From Methanobacteriota archaeon (lineage in GTDB: Archaea > Thermoplasmatota > Thermoplasmata > Methanomassiliicoccales > UBA472): a stretch of DNA of 34,884 nucleotides. The stretch is from contig JAJFUT010000028.1 in NCBI GenBank assembly GCA_021372315.1, positions 1 to 34,884 of the forward strand, written 5' to 3'. Below the pieces are notes generated by a model. It worked only from the letters and a program-made list of their open reading frames with translations, ran no database searches and was not told where the DNA came from. This document shows, piece by piece, positions 24,163 through 32,049 of the stretch. A program made the translations under genes and the position numbers. Position 1 is the stretch's first letter, and every line of letters starts with the position of its first letter.

Positions 24163-24987
24163 ATGACGGACCCCCAATTACTGGCCGTGAACGATGTCAC
24201 TAGGCTTGTCAAGGCCTTGGAGACCGCCGCCGACAGCTCGCTGGGCGGTTCGGACGTCGGTGTCCTGTTCTCTGGCGGGGTCGACAGTTGCGTGATAGCG
24301 GAGCTGGCGCGAAGAAGGTCGAACACGACGCTTTACACGATAGGTGTCAAAGGCTCCCATGACATGACCGTCGCCGAGGCTACGGCCAAGAACCTCGGTC
24401 TCGAATGGGTCGGTACTGTGGTCCGGGAGGACGACATTAGGGAGGCCGTCATAGGTATCCAATCCGTCCTGGGCAGGATCGGTCCGCTTGCGATCTCGTT
24501 CGAGATGCCTCTTTATTTCATAGCCAGAGATTCCAAGGAGCTGCTGCTTGCCAACGGACAGGGGGCCGACGAGCTGTTCGGGGGATACGCCCGCTACGGG
24601 ACGATGGACGCTCGAACGAGAAGGGAGGAGATGGCGAAGGACGTCGCCGGGCTCGTTTCATCCGGTTCGGCCAACGAGCGTCGTTTGGCATCGCATTTCG
24701 GAAAGTCGATGGTCCATCCTTATCTCGATCGGGGGGTGATCGATGCCGCTGCGGAGCTTCCGGATTGCCTCATTGTCAATGATGGCATCATGAAGGTTGC
24801 GCTGAGGGATGTCGCGAGGTCGCTTGGCCTCACAGAGGAGGCCGACAGGAGGAAGAAGGCGGCGCAGTACGGTTCGGGCGTCATGCGCATGATGAAATCC
24901 ATGGCAAAGCATGATGGCACGGAGCTTAGGGACTGGGTCATGTCCCCCGATCTTTCGCCCAAGGAGGGAGAGCATGAAGTACGATGA
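24163..24987 (+). CDS. Stand-alone asparagine-synthetase-like PP-loop protein
   Basis: 274 residues, equal to the C-terminal ATP-pyrophosphatase half of asparagine synthetase B. PP-loop LFSGGVDSCV is at about 35-44 and the AsnB signature NGQGADELFGGYARY at about 128-142. There is no N-terminal glutaminase domain with its Cys2 nucleophile. It may amidate or adenylate a substrate using free ammonia or a separate glutaminase; the substrate is unknown. It is the first gene of an apparent operon with folC and nth, overlapping folC by 14 bases. ATG 24163 is probably leaderless. It is divergent from nikR. Confidence 0.82.
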   Translation: MTDPQLLAVNDVTRLVKALETAADSSLGGSDVGVLFSGGVDSCVIAELARRRSNTTLYTIGVKGSHDMTVAEATAKNLGLEWVGTVVREDDIREAVIGIQSVLGRIGPLAISFEMPLYFIARDSKELLLANGQGADELFGGYARYGTMDARTRREEMAKDVAGLVSSGSANERRLASHFGKSMVHPYLDRGVIDAAAELPDCLIVNDGIMKVALRDVARSLGLTEEADRRKKAAQYGSGVMRMMKSMAKHDGTELRDWVMSPDLSPKEGEHEVR

Positions 24988-26263
24988 GGCATTGGAATGG
25001 CTGTTCTCGCTCGAGAACATGGGGATCAAGCTCGGTCTCGACAGAATGCAGGACCTGATGGCGGCCCTCGGGAACCCCGAGAGGTCGTTCAGGAGCGTCC
25101 ATGTCGCCGGGACGAACGGCAAGGGTTCTGTATGCGCGATGCTGGCATCGATATTCCAGGAGGCCGGATTGGTCACCGGATTATACACATCTCCTCATCT
25201 GGTCGATTTCGAGGAGCGGATACAGGTCCAAGGGGCAATGGTCCCGAAGGTCGAGGTCGCGGCCCTTGCTGAAGAGATCCGGCAAATCGTCGAATCCCCG
25301 GAGTTCCCCAAGGGAAGGAGGCTCACGTTCTTTGAGATCACCACCGCCATCGCTTTCCTTCATTTCAAGAGGAAGGGGGTGCAGATGGCCGTCGTCGAGG
25401 TGGGCATGGGAGGCAGGCTTGACGCGACGAACGTCATCGAGCCATTATGCACGGTCATTACAAGGATCAGCCTCGAACATACCCAGCATCTCGGAGACAC
25501 GGTCGCGAAGATCGCCTTCGAGAAGGCTGGGATAATTAAGGAGAACGTCACGGTGATCACCGCCGAGACCGACGAGACCGCACTGAGGGTCATCGACGCG
25601 GTGGCCAGGGACCACGCGGCGCCCCTGCTCGTAGCGGGAAGGGAATTCGATTTCAAGGTCACGGCCAGTGGCTGGGACGGCATCATGGTGAGGCTGGGGT
25701 CCATAGACGGGACCGTCAAGGTGCCGCTCGTTGGAGCGTTCCAGGCAAGCAACGCCGCCATGGCCTGCGAGTGCGCGCTGGACGTGTCAGTAAAGAGCGT
25801 TCGCATCAGGGAGAAAGACATCTCTTCTGGTCTTTCGAAGGTCATATGGCCGGGTCGCATCGAGGTCGTCTCAGAAAGACCGAGGATTGTCTTCGACGTC
25901 AGCCACACACCGGATGGCGCCAAGGTCGTCGCGGACGAGCTCAAGATGCTTCATGACGGAAGGTGGGTCCTGGTCCTCGGCGTGCTCGACGACAAGGACA
26001 TCGAAGGTATCGCCGGAACATTTGGGGGCATGGCCTCCAAGGCGATAGCCACATCGCCTAAGACGAAGAGGGCGTATCCGGCCGAAACGGTTGCCAAGGC
26101 GTTGAGGGAACATTGCGATGACGTTACGGTCGTCAGCGACGTCGGGGCCGCGATCGACGAGGCGATCGAATCGTGCATGCCAGGGGAAGCGATCCTGGTC
26201 ACAGGCTCTCTCTACATGATCGGGGAGGCGAAGGAATGGCTGGAGCAAAGGCGTCGAAGATAA
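24974..26263 (+). CDS. folC: Folylpolyglutamate synthase / dihydrofolate synthase (Mur ligase family)
   Basis: 429 residues, normal length for FolC. It adds glutamate to folates (or dihydropteroate) with ATP. Features: start MKYDEALEWLFSLENMGIKLG, P-loop GTNGKGSV near 42-49, the SPHLVDFEERIQV omega loop, EVGMGGRLDATN, ITRISLEHTQHLGDT, and WPGRIEV with FDVSHTPDG in the C-terminal domain. ATG 24974 is chosen because AAGGAGGGAGAGC lies just upstream, within the end of the previous gene. In organisms using methanopterin instead of folate the substrate might differ. Confidence 0.9.
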   Translation: MKYDEALEWLFSLENMGIKLGLDRMQDLMAALGNPERSFRSVHVAGTNGKGSVCAMLASIFQEAGLVTGLYTSPHLVDFEERIQVQGAMVPKVEVAALAEEIRQIVESPEFPKGRRLTFFEITTAIAFLHFKRKGVQMAVVEVGMGGRLDATNVIEPLCTVITRISLEHTQHLGDTVAKIAFEKAGIIKENVTVITAETDETALRVIDAVARDHAAPLLVAGREFDFKVTASGWDGIMVRLGSIDGTVKVPLVGAFQASNAAMACECALDVSVKSVRIREKDISSGLSKVIWPGRIEVVSERPRIVFDVSHTPDGAKVVADELKMLHDGRWVLVLGVLDDKDIEGIAGTFGGMASKAIATSPKTKRAYPAETVAKALREHCDDVTVVSDVGAAIDEAIESCMPGEAILVTGSLYMIGEAKEWLEQRRRR

Positions 26264-26913
26264 GGAGCGATCTGAAGCTGATCGGTGGTGACATCGAAGG
26301 CCATGCGTTCCCCGGGGCGGACGACCTGCACGACCCCGAATGGCCGACGGACCCTTTCCACGTGCTTATGGCCACGGTCCTCTCTCACAGGACGAAGGAC
26401 GCGAACACGCATAGGGCTGCCAAGCAGCTCTTCGAGAGATACTCGGACCCTAGGTCGATCGCCGATGCAGACCCGTCCGAGATAGAGGATCTCGTCAGAC
26501 CCTCTGGCTTCTACAAGGTCAAGGCGAGAGGTCTGCAGAAGATATGCAAGGAGCTCGTCGAAAGGTTCGACGGCCAGGTGCCTGGGACGATGGACGAGCT
26601 TCTCACGCTCCCGATGGTGGGAAGGAAGACGGCGAACTGCGTGCTCTCCTACGGATTCAAAAAGGACGGTCTTTGCGTCGACGTGCACGTCCACAGGATA
26701 TCGAACAGGATCGGATGGGTATCGACGAAGCATCCGGACGACACCGAGCTTGAACTGAAGGCCAAGGTGCCTAAGGAGCTATGGTGCGACATCAACAGCA
26801 TGCTCGTCCGGTTCGGGCAAAGGACGTGCCTACCGCGGAACCCCAGATGCTCGAGGTGCCCCCTGCTCGGGGGCTGCGACTTCGGTTCCTCTGTCATCAG
26901 CTCGAAGGACTAG
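26236..26913 (+). CDS. nth: Endonuclease III (DNA glycosylase/AP lyase)
   Basis: 225 residues. It removes oxidised pyrimidines. Helix-hairpin-helix LPMVGRKTANCVL carries the catalytic Lys in GRKTAN, and VDVHVHRISNRIG carries the catalytic Asp. The C-terminal [4Fe-4S] ligands have the canonical C-x6-C-x2-C-x5-C spacing in CLPRNPRCSRCPLLGGC. ATG 26236 overlaps the folC end by 28 bases and has GGGGAGG upstream. Its TAG shares bases with the convergent stop of the next gene (CTAG at 26910-26913). Confidence 0.95.
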   Translation: MAGAKASKIRSDLKLIGGDIEGHAFPGADDLHDPEWPTDPFHVLMATVLSHRTKDANTHRAAKQLFERYSDPRSIADADPSEIEDLVRPSGFYKVKARGLQKICKELVERFDGQVPGTMDELLTLPMVGRKTANCVLSYGFKKDGLCVDVHVHRISNRIGWVSTKHPDDTELELKAKVPKELWCDINSMLVRFGQRTCLPRNPRCSRCPLLGGCDFGSSVISSKD

Positions 26914-27200
26914 ACGTCGAGCATGTCGTCGACCTTCTTGCTCATCTCCTTGCCGATCTGTATCTCAGATTCCCATTGCGGCAAGGTGTCGAGGACCTCT
27001 TTGAGCTCTCTCATGCAGTCGATGCAGACCCATTTCTCGCCGACGGGCTTCATCGGTTTCTTCAGATAACCGACCGATCCGCACAGCGCACAGGTGTGCA
27101 TCTTCTTGGTGCAATGCTCAGCATAAGCATCCAGCTTCTTGCCTTCGAGTATCGACTCCATGGTAAGTTCGTTGCGGTCCTTCCCTTCTTCGGCTTTCAT
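26910..27200 (-). CDS. Hypothetical small zinc-binding protein
   Basis: 96 residues, not recognised as a named family. Four cysteines form C37-x2-C40 (CALC) and C59-x2-C62 (CIDC), a treble-clef or zinc-ribbon spacing, with H29/C30 ahead of them. The C-terminal third is an acidic helix (KEVLDTLPQWESEIQIG...). It has its own promoter (CATATATC, 29-36 bases upstream) in the 128-base region shared with hypA. It converges on nth with a 4-base overlap of stop codons. Zinc binding is inferred from the cysteines; the role is unknown. Confidence 0.75.
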   Translation of the reverse strand: MKAEEGKDRNELTMESILEGKKLDAYAEHCTKKMHTCALCGSVGYLKKPMKPVGEKWVCIDCMRELKEVLDTLPQWESEIQIGKEMSKKVDDMLDV

Positions 27201-27228
27201 GTTCCGACCGTCCCGTCATCGACGGCTG

Positions 27229-27236
27229 GATATATG
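27229..27236 (-). promoter_or_regulatory. TATA box for the small zinc protein gene
   Basis: Minus-strand CATATATC lies 29-36 bases upstream of ATG 27200. Confidence 0.5.
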
Positions 27237-27281
27237 TTCCTTATCAAGGGCGTCAGAAAATAACCTTCGAAGCATGTTCAG

Positions 27282-27297
27282 GACATTTTGCGATGTC
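27282..27297 (+). promoter_or_regulatory. Inverted repeat abutting the hypA TATA box (possible operator)
   Basis: GACAT (27282-27286) and ATGTC (27293-27297) flank a 6-base spacer and touch the TATA box at 27298. That position is suited to block TBP/TFB binding. NikR is an obvious candidate binder given the neighbourhood, but the half-sites do not match a NikR consensus known to me. Confidence 0.3.
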
Positions 27298-27307
27298 TAA
27301 TATATAT
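27298..27307 (+). promoter_or_regulatory. TATA box of hypA-hypD
   Basis: TAATATATAT lies 22-31 bases upstream of ATG 27329, leaderless spacing. It rules against the in-frame ATG at 27293, which lies upstream of the box. Confidence 0.6.
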
Positions 27308-27328
27308 CAGCCCACGTTCGGTGTTCGA

Positions 27329-27703
27329 ATGCACGAAGTATCGGTCATGTCCAGCATACTCGAGAGCGTCAGGAACGAACTCGATTCCCACACGTTCGAC
27401 AAGGTCGAGGAGCTAGTACTTGTCGTCGGGGAGCTGACGTACCTCGGAAAGGACCAGCTGGAGTTCGCATACGAGATACTCACGAGGGGGACGGTGCTGG
27501 AGGGTTCCAAGCTCGTCATCGAGGACGAGGCCGTCGAGGTCAGGTGCGATTCGTGCGGTTACAAGGGTCCGGCGGAATATCTGTCGGACGAATCATTTCA
27601 TACCAACATCCCGAAGCTGACATGTCCCAAGTGCGGCCTGAACGTGCAGGTCCTCAAGGGGAAGAGCTGCAGGGTCACGTCCGTCAAGGTGGTGAACGAT
27701 TAA
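27329..27703 (+). CDS. hypA: Hydrogenase maturation nickel chaperone HypA
   Basis: 124 residues. It begins MHEVSVMSSIL; the N-terminal Met-His-Glu is the conserved nickel site, which fixes the start at 27329. The zinc domain has C73/C76 (RCDSCGYKG) and C99/C102 (TCPKCGLN). HypA inserts Ni into [NiFe]-hydrogenase together with HypB. Its stop TAA overlaps the first base of the hypD ATG. HypB is not in the window. Confidence 0.95.
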   Translation: MHEVSVMSSILESVRNELDSHTFDKVEELVLVVGELTYLGKDQLEFAYEILTRGTVLEGSKLVIEDEAVEVRCDSCGYKGPAEYLSDESFHTNIPKLTCPKCGLNVQVLKGKSCRVTSVKVVND

Positions 27704-28776
27704 TGTTCAGGTACAGGGAAGAGGCGACGGCCAAGAAGATCATCGAATCGCTCAGGGCGATGGATCTGAAAGATATCAGCATCATGCACGTCTGTGGGAC
27801 GCACCAGGACACCTTGGTCAAGTTCGGCATCGAGGCAATGCTCAAGGACGTCGGTATCAGGATCAGGCAGGGACCTGGATGCCCCGTCTGCGTCACGACG
27901 ACCAAAGAGGTCGTCGAAGCGATAACGCTGGCCAAGAGCGGGGTCACGATCACGGTGTTCGGCGATATGCTCACTGTCCCGACCCCGATCGGCTCGCTCG
28001 CGGACGCCAAGGCAGAGGGTGCTGACGTCAGGGTCGTGTACTCGTCCACGGACGCCATCAAGGTGGCGAAGGATGCCGAGAAGGTCGTCTTCATGGCCAT
28101 AGGCTTCGAGACGACGAGCCCTACGACGGCCGCGGTCCTGCTGGACGACCCACCTGAGAACTTCAGCGTAATGAGCTGCCACAGGATACTCCCGCCGGCG
28201 TTGGACGCGCTGTTCCACATGGGCGAGGTCAAGATCGACGGGCTCATACAGCCCGGCCACGTGGCCACGATCATCGGCCTCAGGCCCTTCGATCGATTCT
28301 CCAAGGACCTGAAGGTCCCGCAGGTCGTCGGCGGATTCGAGCCCCTGGACGTCATGGTCACGGTCTATATGATCGCCAAGCAGCTCGTCGAGGGAAGGGC
28401 CGAGGTCGAGAACGAGTATTCGAGGGTCGTGAGGCCGGAGGGCAATCCGATCGCGATGAGGATGCTCGAGGACGTGTTCCATCCGGTGGACCGCAACTGG
28501 AGGGGGTTCCCCGTCATTCCGGGCGGCACGTTGGAGCTTAGGCCCGAGTTCGAAGCTCACAACGCGCGCAAGGTCTACGAGGAAATCATCGCCAAGGCGC
28601 CGGTCGTCAGGGAGGACATGGGCGGCTGCAGGTGCGGAGAGATGCTGCGGGGCATAATCGAATCGAAGGACTGCCCCGCGTTCGGAAAGAGCTGCACGCC
28701 CAAGCGCCCGATGGGCCCGTGCATGGTCAGCCGCGAGGGCGGGTGCAACATCAGCTATCGCTACCGCCAAGAGTGA
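27703..28776 (+). CDS. hypD: Hydrogenase maturation protein HypD
   Basis: 357 residues. HypD is the Fe-S scaffold on which, with HypC, the Fe(CN)2CO unit of [NiFe]-hydrogenases is assembled. Seen: HVCGTHQ with C31, GPGCPVC with C60 and C63 (the conserved thiol site), GFETTSPTTA, LIQPGHVATIIG, and the C-terminal cysteine-rich [4Fe-4S] region (CRCGEML, DCPAFGKSC, GPCMVSREGGC). ATG 27703 overlaps the hypA stop by one base. A longer in-frame reading back to 27544 lies within hypA in another frame and is not used. Confidence 0.96.
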   Translation: MFRYREEATAKKIIESLRAMDLKDISIMHVCGTHQDTLVKFGIEAMLKDVGIRIRQGPGCPVCVTTTKEVVEAITLAKSGVTITVFGDMLTVPTPIGSLADAKAEGADVRVVYSSTDAIKVAKDAEKVVFMAIGFETTSPTTAAVLLDDPPENFSVMSCHRILPPALDALFHMGEVKIDGLIQPGHVATIIGLRPFDRFSKDLKVPQVVGGFEPLDVMVTVYMIAKQLVEGRAEVENEYSRVVRPEGNPIAMRMLEDVFHPVDRNWRGFPVIPGGTLELRPEFEAHNARKVYEEIIAKAPVVREDMGGCRCGEMLRGIIESKDCPAFGKSCTPKRPMGPCMVSREGGCNISYRYRQE

Positions 28777-28887
28777 ACATCGATACGCTGGTCCGAACGT
28801 TTGGAGCCTCACGACTGGAGGTGGTCTCAGGTTACTATTTATCGTTGGTGAACTTTACCAATCAGGACCATTTCCGAGGGCGATAGG

Positions 28888-30024
28888 TTGACCGAGACGA
28901 CTAACGGATCGAACGTGAACGGTGAAAGGCCCCCTGCCATGAACGGCACGGCGGCCAGCGAGGTCGATCAATATAAGGCTGGGAAGAAGGTCATCTGCGT
29001 CTCCCTTCCCCATCTGAGCGCGAAGCCGGTCAAGACGATGGGCTCGACGCCGGAGGAGTTCCTTCCGACGGTGCAGAAGGCAGCGCTATCGTGGGTCAAC
29101 TATGCCGCGCCAGACCTAGAGGTCGACGGGGCGAAGGTCGCCGCGATGTTCGGGTTCAGCGAATCGATGATATCCGGACTTCTCAAGGGGTACTACGCCA
29201 GCTTCGAGGACAGGGAGGTCGAGCTGGGCATCATGATCCCGGCGGTCAGGGTCACGGGTTCCAAGCTCAACGTGTTCCCCCTCATCGTCCTGGTCAAGAA
29301 GAACCTCATACTCACGATTCATAGCATGGAGGTCGTCCGTCTGGTACAGTTCTCCAGGTACGCCGACTCCTATCTCACGAAGCTCCCCGACGTCATGCCT
29401 CAGGAGGACAAGCTCACGATGATGCTCGTCCGCATCATCGACGAGAACAATACGAGGAACTTCGAGCAGCTGAGGGGGATCGAAGAGCTATCGGATAGCT
29501 TATCGGAGACGCTGGTCGATCCCACTACCCCGAGGGGGGAGATCGGGAAGCAGATCTACGGTGTGAAGCACTCGCTGATCACGTACCTGAACACGCTCTG
29601 GAGGACGCTCGACGTGATCAACTCCCTGCGTTACGGTGATGCTGACGTCATCACGGACAACACGAAGGTCTTGGCCAAGGTCGGGCTCCTGGCCGACGAC
29701 CTGAACAGGCAGATCGAGCTCAGCGAGCACATGTCCGAGGTGCTCGCCTCCGGACTAGAGGTGCTCCAGTCCCTCTACAACAACCAGCTGCAGGTACTCA
29801 ATAACAGGATGTCGCTCACGATGACGTGGCTTACCATCCTTGGTACGGCCGTGCTCGTGCCCAACACGCTGGCCACGATATTCGGCTTTGTGTTCGGGCT
29901 CGACGTCCTGGAGATCATCTGGACGATGTCCGTCATAACGATGTCGACCATCGCCGCGACCGCGTTGGCATGGTGGTGGGTCAAGAAGAGGGTCAAGCTG
30001 CCGAAGAAGGCGGACGAGGCATAA
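28888..30024 (+). CDS. CorA-like divalent-cation channel homologue lacking the GMN motif (copy 1)
   Basis: 378 residues. An acidic/mixed cytoplasmic domain (about 30-230) leads to a long helix (about 235-305) and two C-terminal TM helices, the CorA/MIT topology. Where CorA has YGMNF after TM1, this protein reads PNTLATIFGFVFGL, so the GMN selectivity loop is missing. TM2 ends in WWWVKKRVKLPKK, positive-inside. It may transport a different cation or have a non-transport role. The start is TTG 28888, with CGAGGG 8 bases ahead and a TATA-like CTATTTAT at 28836-28843. Followed after 7 bases by a paralogue. Confidence 0.8.
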   Translation: MTETTNGSNVNGERPPAMNGTAASEVDQYKAGKKVICVSLPHLSAKPVKTMGSTPEEFLPTVQKAALSWVNYAAPDLEVDGAKVAAMFGFSESMISGLLKGYYASFEDREVELGIMIPAVRVTGSKLNVFPLIVLVKKNLILTIHSMEVVRLVQFSRYADSYLTKLPDVMPQEDKLTMMLVRIIDENNTRNFEQLRGIEELSDSLSETLVDPTTPRGEIGKQIYGVKHSLITYLNTLWRTLDVINSLRYGDADVITDNTKVLAKVGLLADDLNRQIELSEHMSEVLASGLEVLQSLYNNQLQVLNNRMSLTMTWLTILGTAVLVPNTLATIFGFVFGLDVLEIIWTMSVITMSTIAATALAWWWVKKRVKLPKKADEA

Positions 30025-30031
30025 CGACCGA

Positions 30032-31168
30032 GTGGATTCCATGCAAGAGACCAGAGGTCCGAACGGAGATGAGGCGTTCCGCGGCCCTGGCCATGAAGAC
30101 CTTCCCAAGTTCGTATGCGTGACCATCCCTCCCGCCCCGGCCAAGGTCGCGAAGGTCACCTCGAAGGACGCCGAGGACCTGACCGGCATCGCGAAGGAGG
30201 ACATTCTGACCTGGATCGATTATGTCGCCGATGATTTCGACCGTGAGGCATTGATCATCGCCAGGAAGTTCGGTTTCTCTGAGCGCATGGCCAAGAAGCT
30301 CGTCGAGGACTCCTACGAGGCTTACGAGGACCTTGACAGCGAGATGGGAATGGTCATGCCGGCCATCCAGATCAAGGATGTCGAGGTGGACGTCAAGCCG
30401 ATAATCATCTTGGTCAAGAAGAACCTCATCATAACGGTACACGACCGTTCGGTGACGAGGCTCGTTCAGTTCTCCAGGTACGCGGATGGCTGGATGTCGA
30501 AGTTGCCGGTCATGATGCCGACGGTCGACAAGCTCACTCTCGTCCTGGCGAGGATCATCGGAGTGAACAACGAACGCAACTTCGAGCAGCTCCGCCAGAT
30601 AGAGGACAGGGCGGACGATATCAGCGAGGCCTTGCTCGACCCGACCATGCACTACATGGAGACGGGGAGGTACATCTACGAGGTCAAGCACGGCCTGATC
30701 AACTACCTCACCTCCTTGTGGCGCTGCCTGGACCTGCTGAACCAGCTGAGGTATGGGGACGCCGAGCTCATATCGGACAATCAGAAGGTGCTTCAGAACA
30801 TCTCCAATCTGGCGACGAACGTCAACAAGCACATCAGCCTGACGGAGCACATGTCGGAGGTGCTGGTCTCGGGCACGACGATGCTCCAGACGCTTCACAA
30901 CAATCAGCTGCTCATCATCAACAACAGGCTCATATTCATCATGACGTGGATGACGATAATCGGCACGATGGTGCTCGTCCCGAACACGATCGCGACGGTC
31001 ATAGGCTACATGTACACGGTCCCCGAGGAGCACTTCGTCTGGACGATGGCCGTCATCATCGGAGCGACGGGGGTCTGCACATTCCTGGTCTATTATTGGA
31101 TATATTCGCACATGCAGCTGGCCGAGACACCGGAAAAGGTCAAGGGAACGTCTCTGCCTGGCAGATGA
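30032..31168 (+). CDS. CorA-like divalent-cation channel homologue lacking the GMN motif (copy 2)
   Basis: 378 residues, the same length as copy 1 and clearly a tandem duplicate: shared LVKKNLI, RLVQFSRYAD, RNFEQLR, LRYGDA, EHMSEVL and NNQL. The TM1-loop reads VPNTIATVIGYMYTVPEEHF, so GMN is again replaced. The acidic loop EEHF after it differs from copy 1, suggesting divergence of the pore mouth. Seven bases separate the genes, so co-expression and possible hetero-oligomers are likely. The start is GTG 30032 or ATG 30041; neither has a strong Shine-Dalgarno. Confidence 0.8.
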   Translation: MDSMQETRGPNGDEAFRGPGHEDLPKFVCVTIPPAPAKVAKVTSKDAEDLTGIAKEDILTWIDYVADDFDREALIIARKFGFSERMAKKLVEDSYEAYEDLDSEMGMVMPAIQIKDVEVDVKPIIILVKKNLIITVHDRSVTRLVQFSRYADGWMSKLPVMMPTVDKLTLVLARIIGVNNERNFEQLRQIEDRADDISEALLDPTMHYMETGRYIYEVKHGLINYLTSLWRCLDLLNQLRYGDAELISDNQKVLQNISNLATNVNKHISLTEHMSEVLVSGTTMLQTLHNNQLLIINNRLIFIMTWMTIIGTMVLVPNTIATVIGYMYTVPEEHFVWTMAVIIGATGVCTFLVYYWIYSHMQLAETPEKVKGTSLPGR

Positions 31169-31266
31169 TGCACTTCCGGGCCAACGTCGAAATGGGGCGG
31201 AACGGTCCAAAGGTTCGGCGAGGCCATCTTCATCCAAATCTCTTGACGCATCCCTGTTCAAAAATT

Positions 31267-31275
31267 GATAATATC
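31267..31275 (+). promoter_or_regulatory. TATA-like box for the ABC exporter operon
   Basis: GATAATATC lies about 60 bases before ATG 31333, implying a leader of roughly 35 bases. That leader holds a small hairpin CTGCG/CGCAG (31296-31308) and a GGGGGGAAGGA Shine-Dalgarno. Confidence 0.4.
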
Positions 31276-31332
31276 TGAAGTGCACTCCCCTCCCGCTGCG
31301 AGCCGCAGTTCGCATCCATCGGGGGGAAGGAA

Positions 31333-32049
31333 ATGGAAGCAGTCAAGGTCACGGATCTTCACAAGAGCTATGGTGATTTTCAGGCCGTCAAGGGCATAAC
31401 GTTCGACGTGCACGAGGGGGAGGTCTTCGGCCTGATCGGCCCGAACGGGGCCGGCAAGACGACGACGCTCAGATTGCTTGCGACCCTGCTCGAGATCACA
31501 GGCGGCAAGGTCGAGATATTCGGAAAGGACCTCAAGAACGAGGCTCCAGAGATACGGAAGATCATCAGCTATCTCCCCGAGGACGCGGGAGCGTACAAGA
31601 ACATGACCGGGCGGCAGTACCTTGAGTTCATCGCCGGCTTCTTCATCGGCGAGAAGGACCCCGTGGAAATGGTGAAGCGCGGTCTGGAGATCGTCAACCT
31701 CGATGATCGCATCGATGACAAGGTCGAGACGTACAGCAAGGGAATGGCCCGCAAGCTGCTCGTCGGAAGGGCGCTGATGATGGAGCCGAAGCTCGCGATC
31801 CTGGATGAACTGACCTCTGGTCTCGACGTCGTGAACGCACAGGGGATCAGGAGGATCGTGAGGAACAAGACCAGGGAAGGAACGACGGTCCTGCTCTCCT
31901 CCCACAACATGCTCGAGGTCGAGCTGATGTGCGACAGGATCGCCCTAATCAACGACGGCAGGATAATGGAGATGGGCACCCCGAAGGAGCTCAAGGAGAA
32001 GTACTCGGCCAATAACATCGAGGACGTCTTCGTGGAGGTGGTCAGATGA
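31333..32049 (+). CDS. ABC transporter ATP-binding protein (ABC-2 exporter)
   Basis: 238 residues. Walker A GPNGAGKTT at 36-44, Q-loop LPEDAGAY, signature YSKGMARKLLVG in place of LSGGQ (normal for ABC-2/NatA-like ATPases), Walker B LAILDELTSGLD, and H-loop SSHNM. The usual DEP of the Walker B extension is DEL here. It powers the permease encoded next, overlapping by 4 bases (ATGA). Substrate unknown; NatA-type sodium or drug export is the general expectation. Confidence 0.92.
   Translation: MEAVKVTDLHKSYGDFQAVKGITFDVHEGEVFGLIGPNGAGKTTTLRLLATLLEITGGKVEIFGKDLKNEAPEIRKIISYLPEDAGAYKNMTGRQYLEFIAGFFIGEKDPVEMVKRGLEIVNLDDRIDDKVETYSKGMARKLLVGRALMMEPKLAILDELTSGLDVVNAQGIRRIVRNKTREGTTVLLSSHNMLEVELMCDRIALINDGRIMEMGTPKELKEKYSANNIEDVFVEVVR

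Noticed and set aside
27293-27328. Longer hypA starting at ATG 27293
   Set aside because: The TATA box lies inside this extension and the conserved HypA N-terminus MHE begins at 27329.
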